NCBI RefSeq assembly: GCF_011742925.1
Contig: NZ_WAEL01000001.1
Span: 1,116,001 to 1,180,000 of the forward strand
Source: Fibrivirga algicola
GTDB lineage: Bacteria; Bacteroidota; Bacteroidia; Cytophagales; Spirosomataceae
DNA length: 64,000 nucleotides
Reading direction: 5' to 3'
Below are positions 50,749 to 59,125 of the stretch, piece by piece (positions within the stretch are counted from its first letter, which is position 1; every line of letters starts with the position of its first letter). The position numbers were made by a program, and so were the translations under genes. Under the pieces are notes generated by a model that ran no database searches, was not told the origin of the DNA, and worked only from the letters and a program-made list of their open reading frames with translations.

Positions 50749-52467
50749 CTACGCCGGCAGGTAGATGGTAAACGTGGCGCCTTGCCCTGGCTGGCTGCTG
50801 GCCGTAATAACGCCTCCGTGGTTCAGTACCACTTTTTCGCAGATCGCCAGGCCAATTCCCGTTCCCGCAAATTCATTCTTGCTGTGTAGCCGCTGGAAAA
50901 TCTGAAAGATGCGGGCGAGGTACTTTTCATCAAAGCCTATTCCATTGTCCGAGATGTCGATGCGATGATAGGCTGTTGCCAACTGGCTTGGTTTGGCCGA
51001 CGCAGGCAGGCTGTTGGGCGTAATAAGCTGGCTGGTTATGCATACAATGGGTGATACACTTGGTTTGTGAAATTTAAGTGCATTTGATAGCAGGTTTTGA
51101 AAAAGTTGCCCCAATTGAGAGGGATCGCCGATGATGGTGGGTAGGCAGGGTACGTCGATCCGAGCGCCGGTTTCCGCTATAGGTAATTCCAGATCGATCA
51201 GCACTTGGTTGACAATATTGGTTAAGTCAACAGAGAGTGTGTTGTTCTGGAGCGTTGAAATACGCGAAAAGCTTAGTAGATCTTTGATTAACGACGACAT
51301 TCGGCTGGCCGCCATCTGCATTCGTTGCAGGTATTGCAGACCATCGCCGAGCTGAGTGCCGTGATGCACCTGTAACAAGTCACCGAATTGCTGCACCTTT
51401 CGAAGGGGCTCCTGCAGATCGTGACTGGCGATATAGGCAAACTGCTGCAAGTTTTTGTTGCTGCGATCAAGTTGGTCAATCTTGGTTTGTAGTTCATGCT
51501 GGTACTTTTTCAGGGGGGTGATGTCCTGAAACGTCACCGTTAAGCCTTTCTCAAGTCGCGAGAGCACTATGTACAGCCACACCGGATTGGCAGCCGTTTC
51601 GTAGCGAAATTCCAATGGCTCTGACTTTCCAGAATGAATGATGTTGACCAGGCGATCTGTTAAATTGCTTAACTCCGATAGGCCAGGTAGCGCGGATAGG
51701 CGTTCACCCACCAGCGACGTTGAGCTGAGGTGGAGGAGTTCATTGACAGCCGTGTTCGCGTAAGCGATTTTAAAATCGATCACACGACCGTCTTCTTTGA
51801 TCGGCTGCAGATTAACGATACCATTGCGTGTGGTATTCATGATGGACTCCAAAAATCCTTCCAATAGCCGCCGTTGTTTGTTGAGCGATCGATTGGCCAG
51901 AAATGTGGCGATCAGGATGCTCAGGGCCAACACCGAAAAAATAGTGGAAAACAGGTTGGTCTGGGCGGTCGATTGGGTGAGGTCATACTGACGGTCTTTC
52001 AACAAGGTGTTTTCGTAGGCGATGGCCTGGTTGATCAACCGATGAATTGTAAACAGGTCGTTTAGTCGCCACCCCTGGCCAGATTTTATGATTTCGACAA
52101 TGTTGTTTTCGAGAAGTACCTCCCAGTGCCGGTCAATCAACGCCGTAATCTGATCAACTCGTTTGCGCTGGACGGTGTCTTCCTGAGCCAGAGATTGAAG
52201 CAGGATAAGCTCGGCATTCACCTGCGACATTTCCTCACGGTAGAGCCGGTAATAATTAGGAGGTGCAACGCGGGCAGCGGCCGGACTATAAATCTGAGCA
52301 GATTTCAGGTGATTAGACAAACCCTCTAACCGAGTAATTAGCTCACGCGTGTGATCGACAGCGGCAATGTAATCTTTCATTCGGCTAAAGCTCAGACGAT
52401 CAATACTAATGACCGATACCAGCAGTGCTAAAGCCAGCAGAAAAGGAGACAGGGTTTTAACATTCAT
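50749..52467 (-). CDS. Orphan membrane sensor histidine kinase with PAS domain
   Basis: The protein has 572 residues. TM1 (about 5-24) and TM2 (about 170-193) bound a helical periplasmic domain of the CHASE3 or four-helix kind. A PAS-like domain (about 205-320, GLTVTFQDITPLKKY at its end) leads to HisKA with the phospho-His in YIASHDLQEPLRKV and HATPase_c (NGIGFDEKYLARIFQIFQRLH, AGTGIGLAICEKVV). No response regulator is adjacent, so its partner is elsewhere. This SHDLQEPLRK subtype is common in Cytophagales and often works with single-domain receivers. Confidence 0.9.
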   Translation of the reverse strand: MNVKTLSPFLLALALLVSVISIDRLSFSRMKDYIAAVDHTRELITRLEGLSNHLKSAQIYSPAAARVAPPNYYRLYREEMSQVNAELILLQSLAQEDTVQRKRVDQITALIDRHWEVLLENNIVEIIKSGQGWRLNDLFTIHRLINQAIAYENTLLKDRQYDLTQSTAQTNLFSTIFSVLALSILIATFLANRSLNKQRRLLEGFLESIMNTTRNGIVNLQPIKEDGRVIDFKIAYANTAVNELLHLSSTSLVGERLSALPGLSELSNLTDRLVNIIHSGKSEPLEFRYETAANPVWLYIVLSRLEKGLTVTFQDITPLKKYQHELQTKIDQLDRSNKNLQQFAYIASHDLQEPLRKVQQFGDLLQVHHGTQLGDGLQYLQRMQMAASRMSSLIKDLLSFSRISTLQNNTLSVDLTNIVNQVLIDLELPIAETGARIDVPCLPTIIGDPSQLGQLFQNLLSNALKFHKPSVSPIVCITSQLITPNSLPASAKPSQLATAYHRIDISDNGIGFDEKYLARIFQIFQRLHSKNEFAGTGIGLAICEKVVLNHGGVITASSQPGQGATFTIYLPA

Positions 52468-52734
52468 GGGGGCCAGGTACGTTGGGCAGTCGAAGAGGGA
52501 TAGGTGCTATATGCCCTAGCTGGTAGGTATAATAGTACCCCAAAGCTAAGTTAGTTTGCACGATTCAGGCGAACCCACCCCGAAAACTACTGGCATCTTG
52601 CCGGCCGTCGACGAACTTGATTAAACGTGACCAATTAACTGAGTGAATTTACCGACTGAAAGTGCCTGAGATAGCGCGCAGCACGTGATTTACCACCTGC
52701 GGGGGGGCAACAAGCTATACGGGGAGTCTGCGGC

Positions 52735-53295
52735 TCAGCGCTTGCTGTTTACGGGTTGTGGCCGCGTAAAAGGAGGTTGCCGTAGCAATTGAAAAGCGTC
52801 TTCGTCGCCAAGCAGTACGGCCCGGCGGAGGTCATTTTCGGCCTGGCTGATCTGCCGCAGCTGGATGCGGGCCACGGCCCGCCATCGGTACGCGTCGGGG
52901 CGCTCATCGCGGATATGCCAAACGGCCTTATCGAATTCCCGGAAAGCTTCGGTATACTGTTCGACGCTGTAGAGCGCAATACCCCGGTCAAGGTAGCAAT
53001 CGGCCAGGGTGTTGTCGATGCTGATAGCCTGGGTAAGATCGTAGATGGCGGAGTAGTGATTGGCCAGTTGAAGCTGACATTTGCCGCGCCATGCGTACGC
53101 CACGGCCGATTTGGGGTATTTCAGGACGGCATCATTGAAATAATCAAATGCCGTTTCAATGTGTCGCTCTTTGACAAGCCGAATGCCTTCCTGAAACCGT
53201 TTGGCGTCTTTTTCAGAGGCCGTTTCGTGGTCAATCAGGTAATAGCGCATTACCAGATAAACTACGAACAATAAACCCAGTAGTGCAATTTCCAT
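52735..53295 (-). CDS. Membrane-anchored TPR protein
   Basis: The protein has 186 residues: one N-terminal membrane helix (about 3-20), then three or four TPR units (VAYAWRGKCQLQLANHYSAI, DCYLDRGIALYSVEQYTEAF and DAYRWRAVARIQLRQIS), ending in a short basic tail. It is probably a periplasmic or cytoplasmic scaffold attached to the inner membrane. It is not obviously linked to its neighbours; the 267-bp gap to the kinase gene holds nothing I recognise. Confidence 0.78.
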   Translation of the reverse strand: MEIALLGLLFVVYLVMRYYLIDHETASEKDAKRFQEGIRLVKERHIETAFDYFNDAVLKYPKSAVAYAWRGKCQLQLANHYSAIYDLTQAISIDNTLADCYLDRGIALYSVEQYTEAFREFDKAVWHIRDERPDAYRWRAVARIQLRQISQAENDLRRAVLLGDEDAFQLLRQPPFTRPQPVNSKR

Positions 53296-53369
53296 ACCGC
53301 TACTCTCTTTATTCAGCTTGCTAAATTACGAATTGACGATCAAACAAGCAGGCGTTGAACAGCCTCTGT

Positions 53370-53729
53370 TTATGCAGCACCAGACAGGGCTTCGCGACTG
53401 GCTTTCGGTAGGCCTGCCACCACTCGTTCATACGAATGATCGATGAGTTCGCGAATGAGGCTATCGCGCAGTGACCCATCGGACGTAACCGTATTCCAGT
53501 GCGTTTTATTCATGTGAAATGCGGGCTGAATAGCCTCGTGTACTTCACGAAGTTCAACAGCCCGTTCCGGGTCGCATTTCAAACTAACGCGCATAGGCCT
53601 GGCCTCTATATCCGACAGGGCAAACATTTTGCCTGCTACTTTAAATACCAGTGTGAATTCGTCGAATGGTAACGACTCCGTTGTGGCAGGTTTGCTCAGG
53701 CAATAATCGCGTAGTTCGTCAAATGTCAT
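53370..53729 (-). CDS. MmcQ/YjbR family DNA-binding-like protein
   Basis: The protein has 119 residues from the ATG at 53729, which overlaps the stop of the upstream gene by 4 nt (ATGA). The MmcQ/YjbR (CyaY-like) fold is marked by LPFDEFTLVFKVAGKMFAL, RVSLKCDPERAVELRE, HMNKTHWNTV and a final LIDHSYERVVAGLP. The function of the family is not established; it is small, cytosolic and sometimes called DNA-binding. An ATG at 53765 would extend into the neighbouring gene. Confidence 0.85.
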   Translation of the reverse strand: MTFDELRDYCLSKPATTESLPFDEFTLVFKVAGKMFALSDIEARPMRVSLKCDPERAVELREVHEAIQPAFHMNKTHWNTVTSDGSLRDSLIRELIDHSYERVVAGLPKASREALSGAA

Positions 53730-53914
53730 CGTAAGAAAGCGCGGTAGAGCATCACCAGGATACAAAACAGGAACATAACGATCGAGATCCGGTTGATCCC
53801 ATGCATCATGCGCAGGTTTACATTGCTGGGATGATTGGGGTCGGGCTTGCGGAAGACCCGCAAGAAGTAATTGAATACAGGCCCAATTTTGAGATAATCA
53901 GCTAAACGGCTCAC
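53726..53914 (-). CDS. DUF6728 family small membrane protein
   Basis: The protein has 62 residues from a GTG at 53914. It has LADYLKIGPVFNYFLRVFRKPDPN, RMMHGINRISI and one C-terminal membrane helix (about 41-60), the DUF6728 pattern found in Bacteroidota. A longer in-frame reading to 54082 runs into ispG and lacks family support. Its TGA overlaps the ATG of the MmcQ gene (ATGA), so the two are translationally coupled. Function unknown. Confidence 0.7.
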   Translation of the reverse strand: MSRLADYLKIGPVFNYFLRVFRKPDPNHPSNVNLRMMHGINRISIVMFLFCILVMLYRAFLR

Positions 53915-54041
53915 AGAAAGTGTGTTTATCGTTTGAAATTTGAGGAAAGGGTAACTGCCAATAGGCCGTACCCTTCCACTTATAAAGCCAAATAATGGGC
54001 GAAAAGGTTTGCCTGTTCGCCTGTATTTTCCACGGTTAGGG

Positions 54042-56048
54042 TTAAAATGCAGCCGCTTGTGACGGCTCCAGCCAGCGGCCATCCTCCCGGATCAGTTCAA
54101 TAAGCTCGTCGACAGCATTGGCTGCCGGTACCGATTTTTTCATTACCTGCTGACCCCGATATAAAGCAATCTTGTCGCGCCCGATACCCACGTAGCCGTA
54201 ATCGGCATCGGCCATCTCGCCGGGGCCATTCACGATACAACCCATAATGCCGATTTTCACGCCTTTCAGGTGGTCGGTCCGTTGGCGGATATGGGCGGTA
54301 GTTTCCTGCAAATCGAACAGCGTGCGGCCGCAAGACGGGCAGGAGATGTACTCGGTTTTGGTGATGCGCGTTCGGGCAGCCTGCAAAATGCCAAAGGCCA
54401 GCCCGTTCAACTGCTTCAGTTCGTCGCTATGAGTTGCCTGCAAGAGCACCCCATCGCCAAAGCCGTCGACCAGCAACCCGCCAAGGTCGGTGGCTGCGTA
54501 GAGCGGCAGGTCAACGGTGGGTACGTTGGTGTACCCGCGCATAACCACCATGGGCAAGGTCAGTTCACGGTTCACAAGGTCGACAAACAGCCGCCGTAAT
54601 TCGGGCATGGCGTGCGTGTTATCTGTACGGGCCACACCCACAATGTTGCGGTCGCTACGGAGCGCGTCTGTTAGTTCGTCGGTCAGATCGGCCAGGGTAA
54701 ACTGCACGAAGTTAAGCCGGATATGGAGTCCCTGTGGCCGCGCCCGCGCTGTCAGATACTCCGAGGCCGTCAGCATGGGGTGGTTGTTCAACTGGTCGGT
54801 CTGGGCGTTCCATACCGCATAGTTCTGTATTTCCTTCAGCCCGTTTGGCAGCATGAACCCGGCCGGTACGTTACCCGTGTAGAGGTAGTCGGCTCCCAGG
54901 TCGTTCATGGCCCATTTGTCGGGTTCGGGCAGGTAAAAATGGCCGATGGCCTTTAGCTCATTAGTGGTCTGAACGGGCGTCTGGCTGTAATCGGCGATAA
55001 CCCTGGGTACGTTAGTCCCGCCAAAATTGGCTACGTCGTGCGTTTGCCGACGGCTGTACTGGAATGGGTTATAGGGGAGTTCCGTCAGGGCGGGAATCGG
55101 GCTGGCCGTTTGTGCGCGGGTTGTATACCGGTCAATCAGCGCTTTCGCCACGGGGGCTTCCAGTTCAGGGTCTTCGGTGAGCGATACTCGTACGGTGTCG
55201 CCCAGGCCATCTTCCAGCAACGTACCAATACCCAGCGCCGACTTGATTCGACCGTCTTCAGCCTCGCCTGCTTCGGTCACGCCGAGGTGCAGTGGATACG
55301 GTTTCAGCCCCTCTTCGTCGAGCCGCTGCACCAGCAGCCGGTACGCCTGCACCATCACCTGCGGGTTGCTCGACTTCATCGACAGCACGATGTTGTAATA
55401 ATGCTCGTCCTCGCAGATTCGCAGAAACTCAAGCGCCGACTCTACCATGCCGACGGGTGTATCGCCATATCGACTCAAAATCCGATCAGAGAGCGAGCCG
55501 TGGTTGGTACCAATTCGCATGGCGGTGCCGTATTCTTTACAGATGCGCACCAGCGGCAAAAATTTTTCCCGAATCCGTTCCAGTTCCGCCGCATACGAAT
55601 CGTTGGTATACTCGATATGTTCGAATCGCTTGCGGTCGGCGTAGTTACCGGGATTGATCCGCACTTTTTCAACCACCCGGGCCGCCAGTTCGGCCGCGTT
55701 GGGGGTGAAGTGAATGTCGGCTACCAGCGGCGTTGTGTAGCCACGCGCCCGCAGCTCTTTGCGGATATTTTCCAGGTTCTGAGCCTCTTTTACGCTGGGG
55801 GCCGTAATCCGGATGTATTCGCAGCCTGCCTCAATCATCCTGATCGACTGCTCAACCGAACCAATCGTGTCCATCGTATCGATGGTCGTCATCGACTGCA
55901 CCCGGATCGGATAAGCCGACCCCATGGGTACGTTGCCAATGTTGACAGTAACGGTCTCGCGCCGACTGTATTCGGTTAGTGAGGGCGCATAAAGGCGTGG
56001 TGTTTCAGGGGCATCGCCGGTGAGGGCACGGGTGAGAAAATCGAGCAT
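54042..56048 (-). CDS. ispG: (E)-4-hydroxy-3-methylbut-2-enyl-diphosphate synthase, long form
   Basis: This 668-residue iron-sulfur enzyme of the MEP isoprenoid pathway makes HMBPP. It has a TIM barrel with VQSMTTIDTMDT, GCEYIRITAPSV, VADIHFTPN and VRINPGNY. An inserted domain of about 250 residues, characteristic of Bacteroidota, Chlamydia and plants, follows. The C-terminal 4Fe-4S domain has SCPSCGRTLFD and IGIMGCIVNGPGEMADADYGYVG. It is divergent from nspC across a 16-bp hairpin region and has an exact -7 box 23 nt upstream. Confidence 0.95.
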   Translation of the reverse strand: MLDFLTRALTGDAPETPRLYAPSLTEYSRRETVTVNIGNVPMGSAYPIRVQSMTTIDTMDTIGSVEQSIRMIEAGCEYIRITAPSVKEAQNLENIRKELRARGYTTPLVADIHFTPNAAELAARVVEKVRINPGNYADRKRFEHIEYTNDSYAAELERIREKFLPLVRICKEYGTAMRIGTNHGSLSDRILSRYGDTPVGMVESALEFLRICEDEHYYNIVLSMKSSNPQVMVQAYRLLVQRLDEEGLKPYPLHLGVTEAGEAEDGRIKSALGIGTLLEDGLGDTVRVSLTEDPELEAPVAKALIDRYTTRAQTASPIPALTELPYNPFQYSRRQTHDVANFGGTNVPRVIADYSQTPVQTTNELKAIGHFYLPEPDKWAMNDLGADYLYTGNVPAGFMLPNGLKEIQNYAVWNAQTDQLNNHPMLTASEYLTARARPQGLHIRLNFVQFTLADLTDELTDALRSDRNIVGVARTDNTHAMPELRRLFVDLVNRELTLPMVVMRGYTNVPTVDLPLYAATDLGGLLVDGFGDGVLLQATHSDELKQLNGLAFGILQAARTRITKTEYISCPSCGRTLFDLQETTAHIRQRTDHLKGVKIGIMGCIVNGPGEMADADYGYVGIGRDKIALYRGQQVMKKSVPAANAVDELIELIREDGRWLEPSQAAAF

Positions 56049-56070
56049 ACGAATGGCTTATAGAGCGCCG

Positions 56071-56078
56071 CAAAGGTA
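56071..56078 (-). promoter_or_regulatory. -7 box of ispG
   Basis: On the minus strand TACCTTTG is an exact TAnnTTTG match, predicting a start near 56067 and a leader of about 20 nt. No TTG is seen at the usual -33 distance; the hairpin arm occupies that place. Confidence 0.5.
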
Positions 56079-56099
56079 ACACAAACTACTGCATGGCTG

Positions 56100-56146
56100 T
56101 TCACCTCACCGCAGCTGGGGACGGTCCGCCGCTGCGGTGAGGTGAA
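56100..56146. promoter_or_regulatory. Inverted repeat between divergent ispG and nspC promoters
   Basis: Perfect 16-bp arms TTCACCTCACCGCAGC (56100-56115) and its complement (56131-56146) with a small GGAC/GTCC stem in the 15-nt loop. It occupies the -33 region of both divergent promoters, so it is placed as an operator rather than a terminator. Confidence 0.5.
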
Positions 56147-56155
56147 ACCGCTTGT

Positions 56156-56163
56156 TATCTTTG
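56156..56163 (+). promoter_or_regulatory. -7 box of nspC, predicted leaderless start
   Basis: TATCTTTG, an exact TAnnTTTG, is followed by CGCT and the ATG at 56168. A start 3-5 nt after the box would put the first transcribed base at or beside the A of ATG. Confidence 0.55.
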
Positions 56164-56167
56164 CGCT

Positions 56168-57373
56168 ATGTATCCAGAAACAGCAAGACTAGCGCAGGCG
56201 CCTTCGCCCTGCTTTGTACTCGATGAAGCCAAACTCCGGCAAAATCTTCAACTGATCGACGCCGTACAGCGCGAAGCAGGGGTGACGATTATTCTCGCTT
56301 TGAAAGGTTTTTCCATGTTCAGTGCCTTTCCCCTCGTTCGTGAATACCTGAGCGGTGCTACGGCCAGTAGTCTCAACGAAATTAAACTTGTCAACGAATA
56401 CATGGGCGTACCGGCCCACGCCTACGTACCTGCCTACCGCGACGATGAGTTCGACGAAATCCTCAGCCGAAGCAGCCACGTCACCTTCAATTCCTGGACA
56501 CAGTGGGAGCGATTTAAGGAAAAAGTGGCGGAAAAGGAGGGAGGAGAGGCCGTTTTGCCTGAGCAAAATGCACTGGCCAGCGAAGCTCATCGTTCTTCTC
56601 CTTCCTTCGGCATCCGCGTCAACCCGCAGTACTCGGAAGTAGCCACCGACATGTACAATCCCTGTGTGCCGGGGTCACGGCTGGGCGTCACGCGCGACAA
56701 ACTACCCGACCAGCTACCCGTTGAACTAGAGGGATTGCACTTCCACACTCTGTGCGAGAATGACTCGTTTACGCTGGAACGCACCCTGGCAGCGCTGGAA
56801 GAAAAATTCGGTGATCTGCTTCGGCAGGTGAACTGGGTGAACATGGGAGGTGGGCACCTGATGACCCGCGAAGGCTACGACACCCAGCACCTGATTGGCC
56901 TGCTCAAAGCGTTCCGTGAAAAATACGACGTGGAGGTAATCATGGAGCCCGGTTCTGCCATTGGCTGGCAAACAGGCGTACTCGTCAGCACCGTTCTCGA
57001 TGTGTTCGACAGTCAGGGCATCGCCGTAGCGGTACTCGACACTTCGTTTGCTGCCCACATGCCCGACACCCTGGAAATGCCCTACAAGCCGCGCATCCGC
57101 GACGCGTATCAGGAGCCCGTGGCCGATAAACCAACCTACCGCCTCGGCGGCATGACCTGTCTGGCCGGTGACTTCATGGGCGATTATAGCTTCGATGAGC
57201 CCCTGAAAGTGGGCGACCGGATCATTTTCGAAGACATGATTCACTACACCATGGTTAAAACCAGCACCTTCAACGGCGTTAACCTTCCCGCCATTGGTAT
57301 TGCCAAAGAAGACGGCAGTTTCCAGCTCATCCGGGAGTATGGGTACGAGAGCTTTAAAGATCGATTATCGTAG
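56168..57373 (+). CDS. nspC: Carboxynorspermidine decarboxylase
   Basis: This 401-residue PLP enzyme (fold III, alanine-racemase-like) removes CO2 from carboxy(nor)spermidine to give (nor)spermidine. The PLP Lys46 lies in IILALKGFSMFS; GLHFHTLCEN, WVNMGGGHLM and MEPGSAIGW form the cofactor and phosphate sites; CLAGDFMGDYSF carries the active-site Cys/Asp. The upstream enzyme of the pathway is the gene at 4990. A segment near residue 125 (KEGGEAVLPEQNALASE) is a poorly conserved insertion. The start codon lies 4 nt after a -7 box. Confidence 0.93.
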   Translation: MYPETARLAQAPSPCFVLDEAKLRQNLQLIDAVQREAGVTIILALKGFSMFSAFPLVREYLSGATASSLNEIKLVNEYMGVPAHAYVPAYRDDEFDEILSRSSHVTFNSWTQWERFKEKVAEKEGGEAVLPEQNALASEAHRSSPSFGIRVNPQYSEVATDMYNPCVPGSRLGVTRDKLPDQLPVELEGLHFHTLCENDSFTLERTLAALEEKFGDLLRQVNWVNMGGGHLMTREGYDTQHLIGLLKAFREKYDVEVIMEPGSAIGWQTGVLVSTVLDVFDSQGIAVAVLDTSFAAHMPDTLEMPYKPRIRDAYQEPVADKPTYRLGGMTCLAGDFMGDYSFDEPLKVGDRIIFEDMIHYTMVKTSTFNGVNLPAIGIAKEDGSFQLIREYGYESFKDRLS

Positions 57374-57378
57374 CAGGG

Positions 57379-57468
57379 GTTTTTGGTTTGCGGGTTATCG
57401 TTGGGCTGCTTATCCAACAAATTGCGGATAGCAGCGCAACGACAACCCGCAACCCGCAAACCAAAAAC
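57379..57468. repeat. REP-like intergenic hairpin, copy B
   Basis: Outer arms of 18 nt (57379-57396 and 57451-57468) pair perfectly. The inner part continues pairing with bulges, one caused by a tandem GCGGGTT duplication. The core TAGCAGCGCAACGACAA (57429-57445) matches copies at 6256 and 36425. It may also terminate nspC transcription before the ALDH gene. Confidence 0.6.
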
Positions 57469-57495
57469 GTTAAACTCGTTCTTATCTTCATCACT

Positions 57496-59019
57496 ATGGA
57501 AAACATCCTTCCCGTTCCGCAACACAAAAACAAGCCCGGCACCAGCACCGGGCAGCAATTTTGGCATCACGGCGACAAAACCATTGATTCGTATTCGCCC
57601 ACCGATGGTAGCCTGATTGCCCGTGTGTACGCCAGCACCCGCGCCGACTACGACCGGGTTGTGGAAACCGCTCAGTCTGCCTTTGCCGAATGGCGGCTCG
57701 TGCCCGCTCCCCGGCGGGGCGACATTGTTCGGCAGATGGGCGACCAGTTTCGGCTTTATAAAAGCGATCTGGGCAAGCTGGTAAGTTTCGAAATGGGTAA
57801 ATCGTTGCAGGAGGGGCTTGGCGAAGTGCAGGAGATCATCGACATCTGCGATTTCGCCGTGGGCCAGTCGCGGCAGCTTTATGGCCTTACCATGCACTCC
57901 GAACGGCCCGCTCACCGCATGTATGAGCAGTACCACCCGCTGGGCATCGTCGGCATCATTTCGGCCTTTAACTTCCCCGTTGCCGTCTGGTCATGGAACG
58001 CTATGCTCGCCTGGGTATGCGGCGACGTGTGTATTTGGAAACCGTCGGAGAAAACACCGCTGACGGCCCTTGCCTGCCAGCAGATTATTCAGGACGTCTT
58101 GCGGAACAACGACGTACCTGAGGGCGTGTCGTGCCTGATCTCGGGTGGCCGCGATGCGGGTGAATGGCTGGCCCACGACCCCCGCGTGGCCCTCGTGTCG
58201 GCTACGGGTAGTACCCGCATGGGCAAGGCCGTTGGCGTAGCCGTAGCCGAACGACTGGGCCGCAGCTTGCTGGAACTGGGCGGCAACAACGCCATCATTG
58301 TCTCGCCCCATGCCGACCTCGACCACGCCATCCCGGCCATCGTATTTGGCGCCGTGGGTACGGCCGGTCAACGGTGCACCACAACCCGTCGCCTCATTGT
58401 GCACCAGAGTATGCTGTCCGAAGTACGTACCCGGCTGGCCCGTGCCTACGCCCAGCTTCGCATCGGCGACCCACTCGACGCCAACATGCATGTGGGGCCC
58501 CTGATCGATAAAGACGCTGTCACCAGTTACCAAAAGGCTATTGCCGACATCCGGGCTGCGGGTGGCACCTTCATTGTGGAGCCGGGCGTACTGGAAGGGC
58601 CTGGTTACGAGTCGGGCTGTTACGTGAAACCCTGCGTGGCCGAGGCCGATAATAACTGGCCGGTAGTGCAGCGTGAGACGTTTGCCCCCATTTTGTACGT
58701 TATCCCGTATACTACTCTCGACGAAGCGATCGCCCTGCAAAACGGCGTACCGCAAGGCTTATCGTCGGCTATTTTCAGCCTGAACCTGCGCGAAGCCGAG
58801 CAATTTCTGTCAGTGGCCGGGTCAGATTGTGGCATCGCCAACGTCAACATCGGCACATCGGGTGCCGAGATTGGCGGGGCATTTGGCGGCGAAAAAGAAA
58901 CCGGCGGCGGTCGCGAATCGGGCTCCGACGCCTGGAAAGCCTACATGCGGCGCCAGACCAACACCATCAACTACGGCACAACCATGCCACTCGCGCAGGG
59001 TATTACGTTTGAGCTGTAA
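57496..59019 (+). CDS. Aldehyde dehydrogenase, ALDH7 (aminoadipate semialdehyde) type
   Basis: The protein has 507 residues from the ATG at 57496 (MENILPVPQHKN); the in-frame reading further upstream runs through the hairpin repeat. Catalytic Cys294 (GTAGQRCTTTR) and Glu260 (LLELGGNNA) are present. The GQRCTTTRRL and FGGEKETGGGRESGSDAWK motifs match ALDH7/AmaB, which oxidises 2-aminoadipate 6-semialdehyde (piperideine-6-carboxylate) in lysine breakdown. No other lysine catabolic gene is next to it, so substrate is inferred from the subfamily. Confidence 0.88.
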   Translation: MENILPVPQHKNKPGTSTGQQFWHHGDKTIDSYSPTDGSLIARVYASTRADYDRVVETAQSAFAEWRLVPAPRRGDIVRQMGDQFRLYKSDLGKLVSFEMGKSLQEGLGEVQEIIDICDFAVGQSRQLYGLTMHSERPAHRMYEQYHPLGIVGIISAFNFPVAVWSWNAMLAWVCGDVCIWKPSEKTPLTALACQQIIQDVLRNNDVPEGVSCLISGGRDAGEWLAHDPRVALVSATGSTRMGKAVGVAVAERLGRSLLELGGNNAIIVSPHADLDHAIPAIVFGAVGTAGQRCTTTRRLIVHQSMLSEVRTRLARAYAQLRIGDPLDANMHVGPLIDKDAVTSYQKAIADIRAAGGTFIVEPGVLEGPGYESGCYVKPCVAEADNNWPVVQRETFAPILYVIPYTTLDEAIALQNGVPQGLSSAIFSLNLREAEQFLSVAGSDCGIANVNIGTSGAEIGGAFGGEKETGGGRESGSDAWKAYMRRQTNTINYGTTMPLAQGITFEL

Positions 59020-59125
59020 GGGGAAAGGGCCAGAGGAATAGGCAGACCGTCTTTTGTTTAGCTACTCTTCTGGCCTGACTCCATTTACGTGTGTATCCAA
59101 TAGCGCTGCTCGGCGTCTTACACAC

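Noticed and set aside
55038-55979. 313-residue plus-strand frame inside ispG
   Set aside because: Antisense shadow of a conserved enzyme; many His/Arg residues from complementary codons and no family features.
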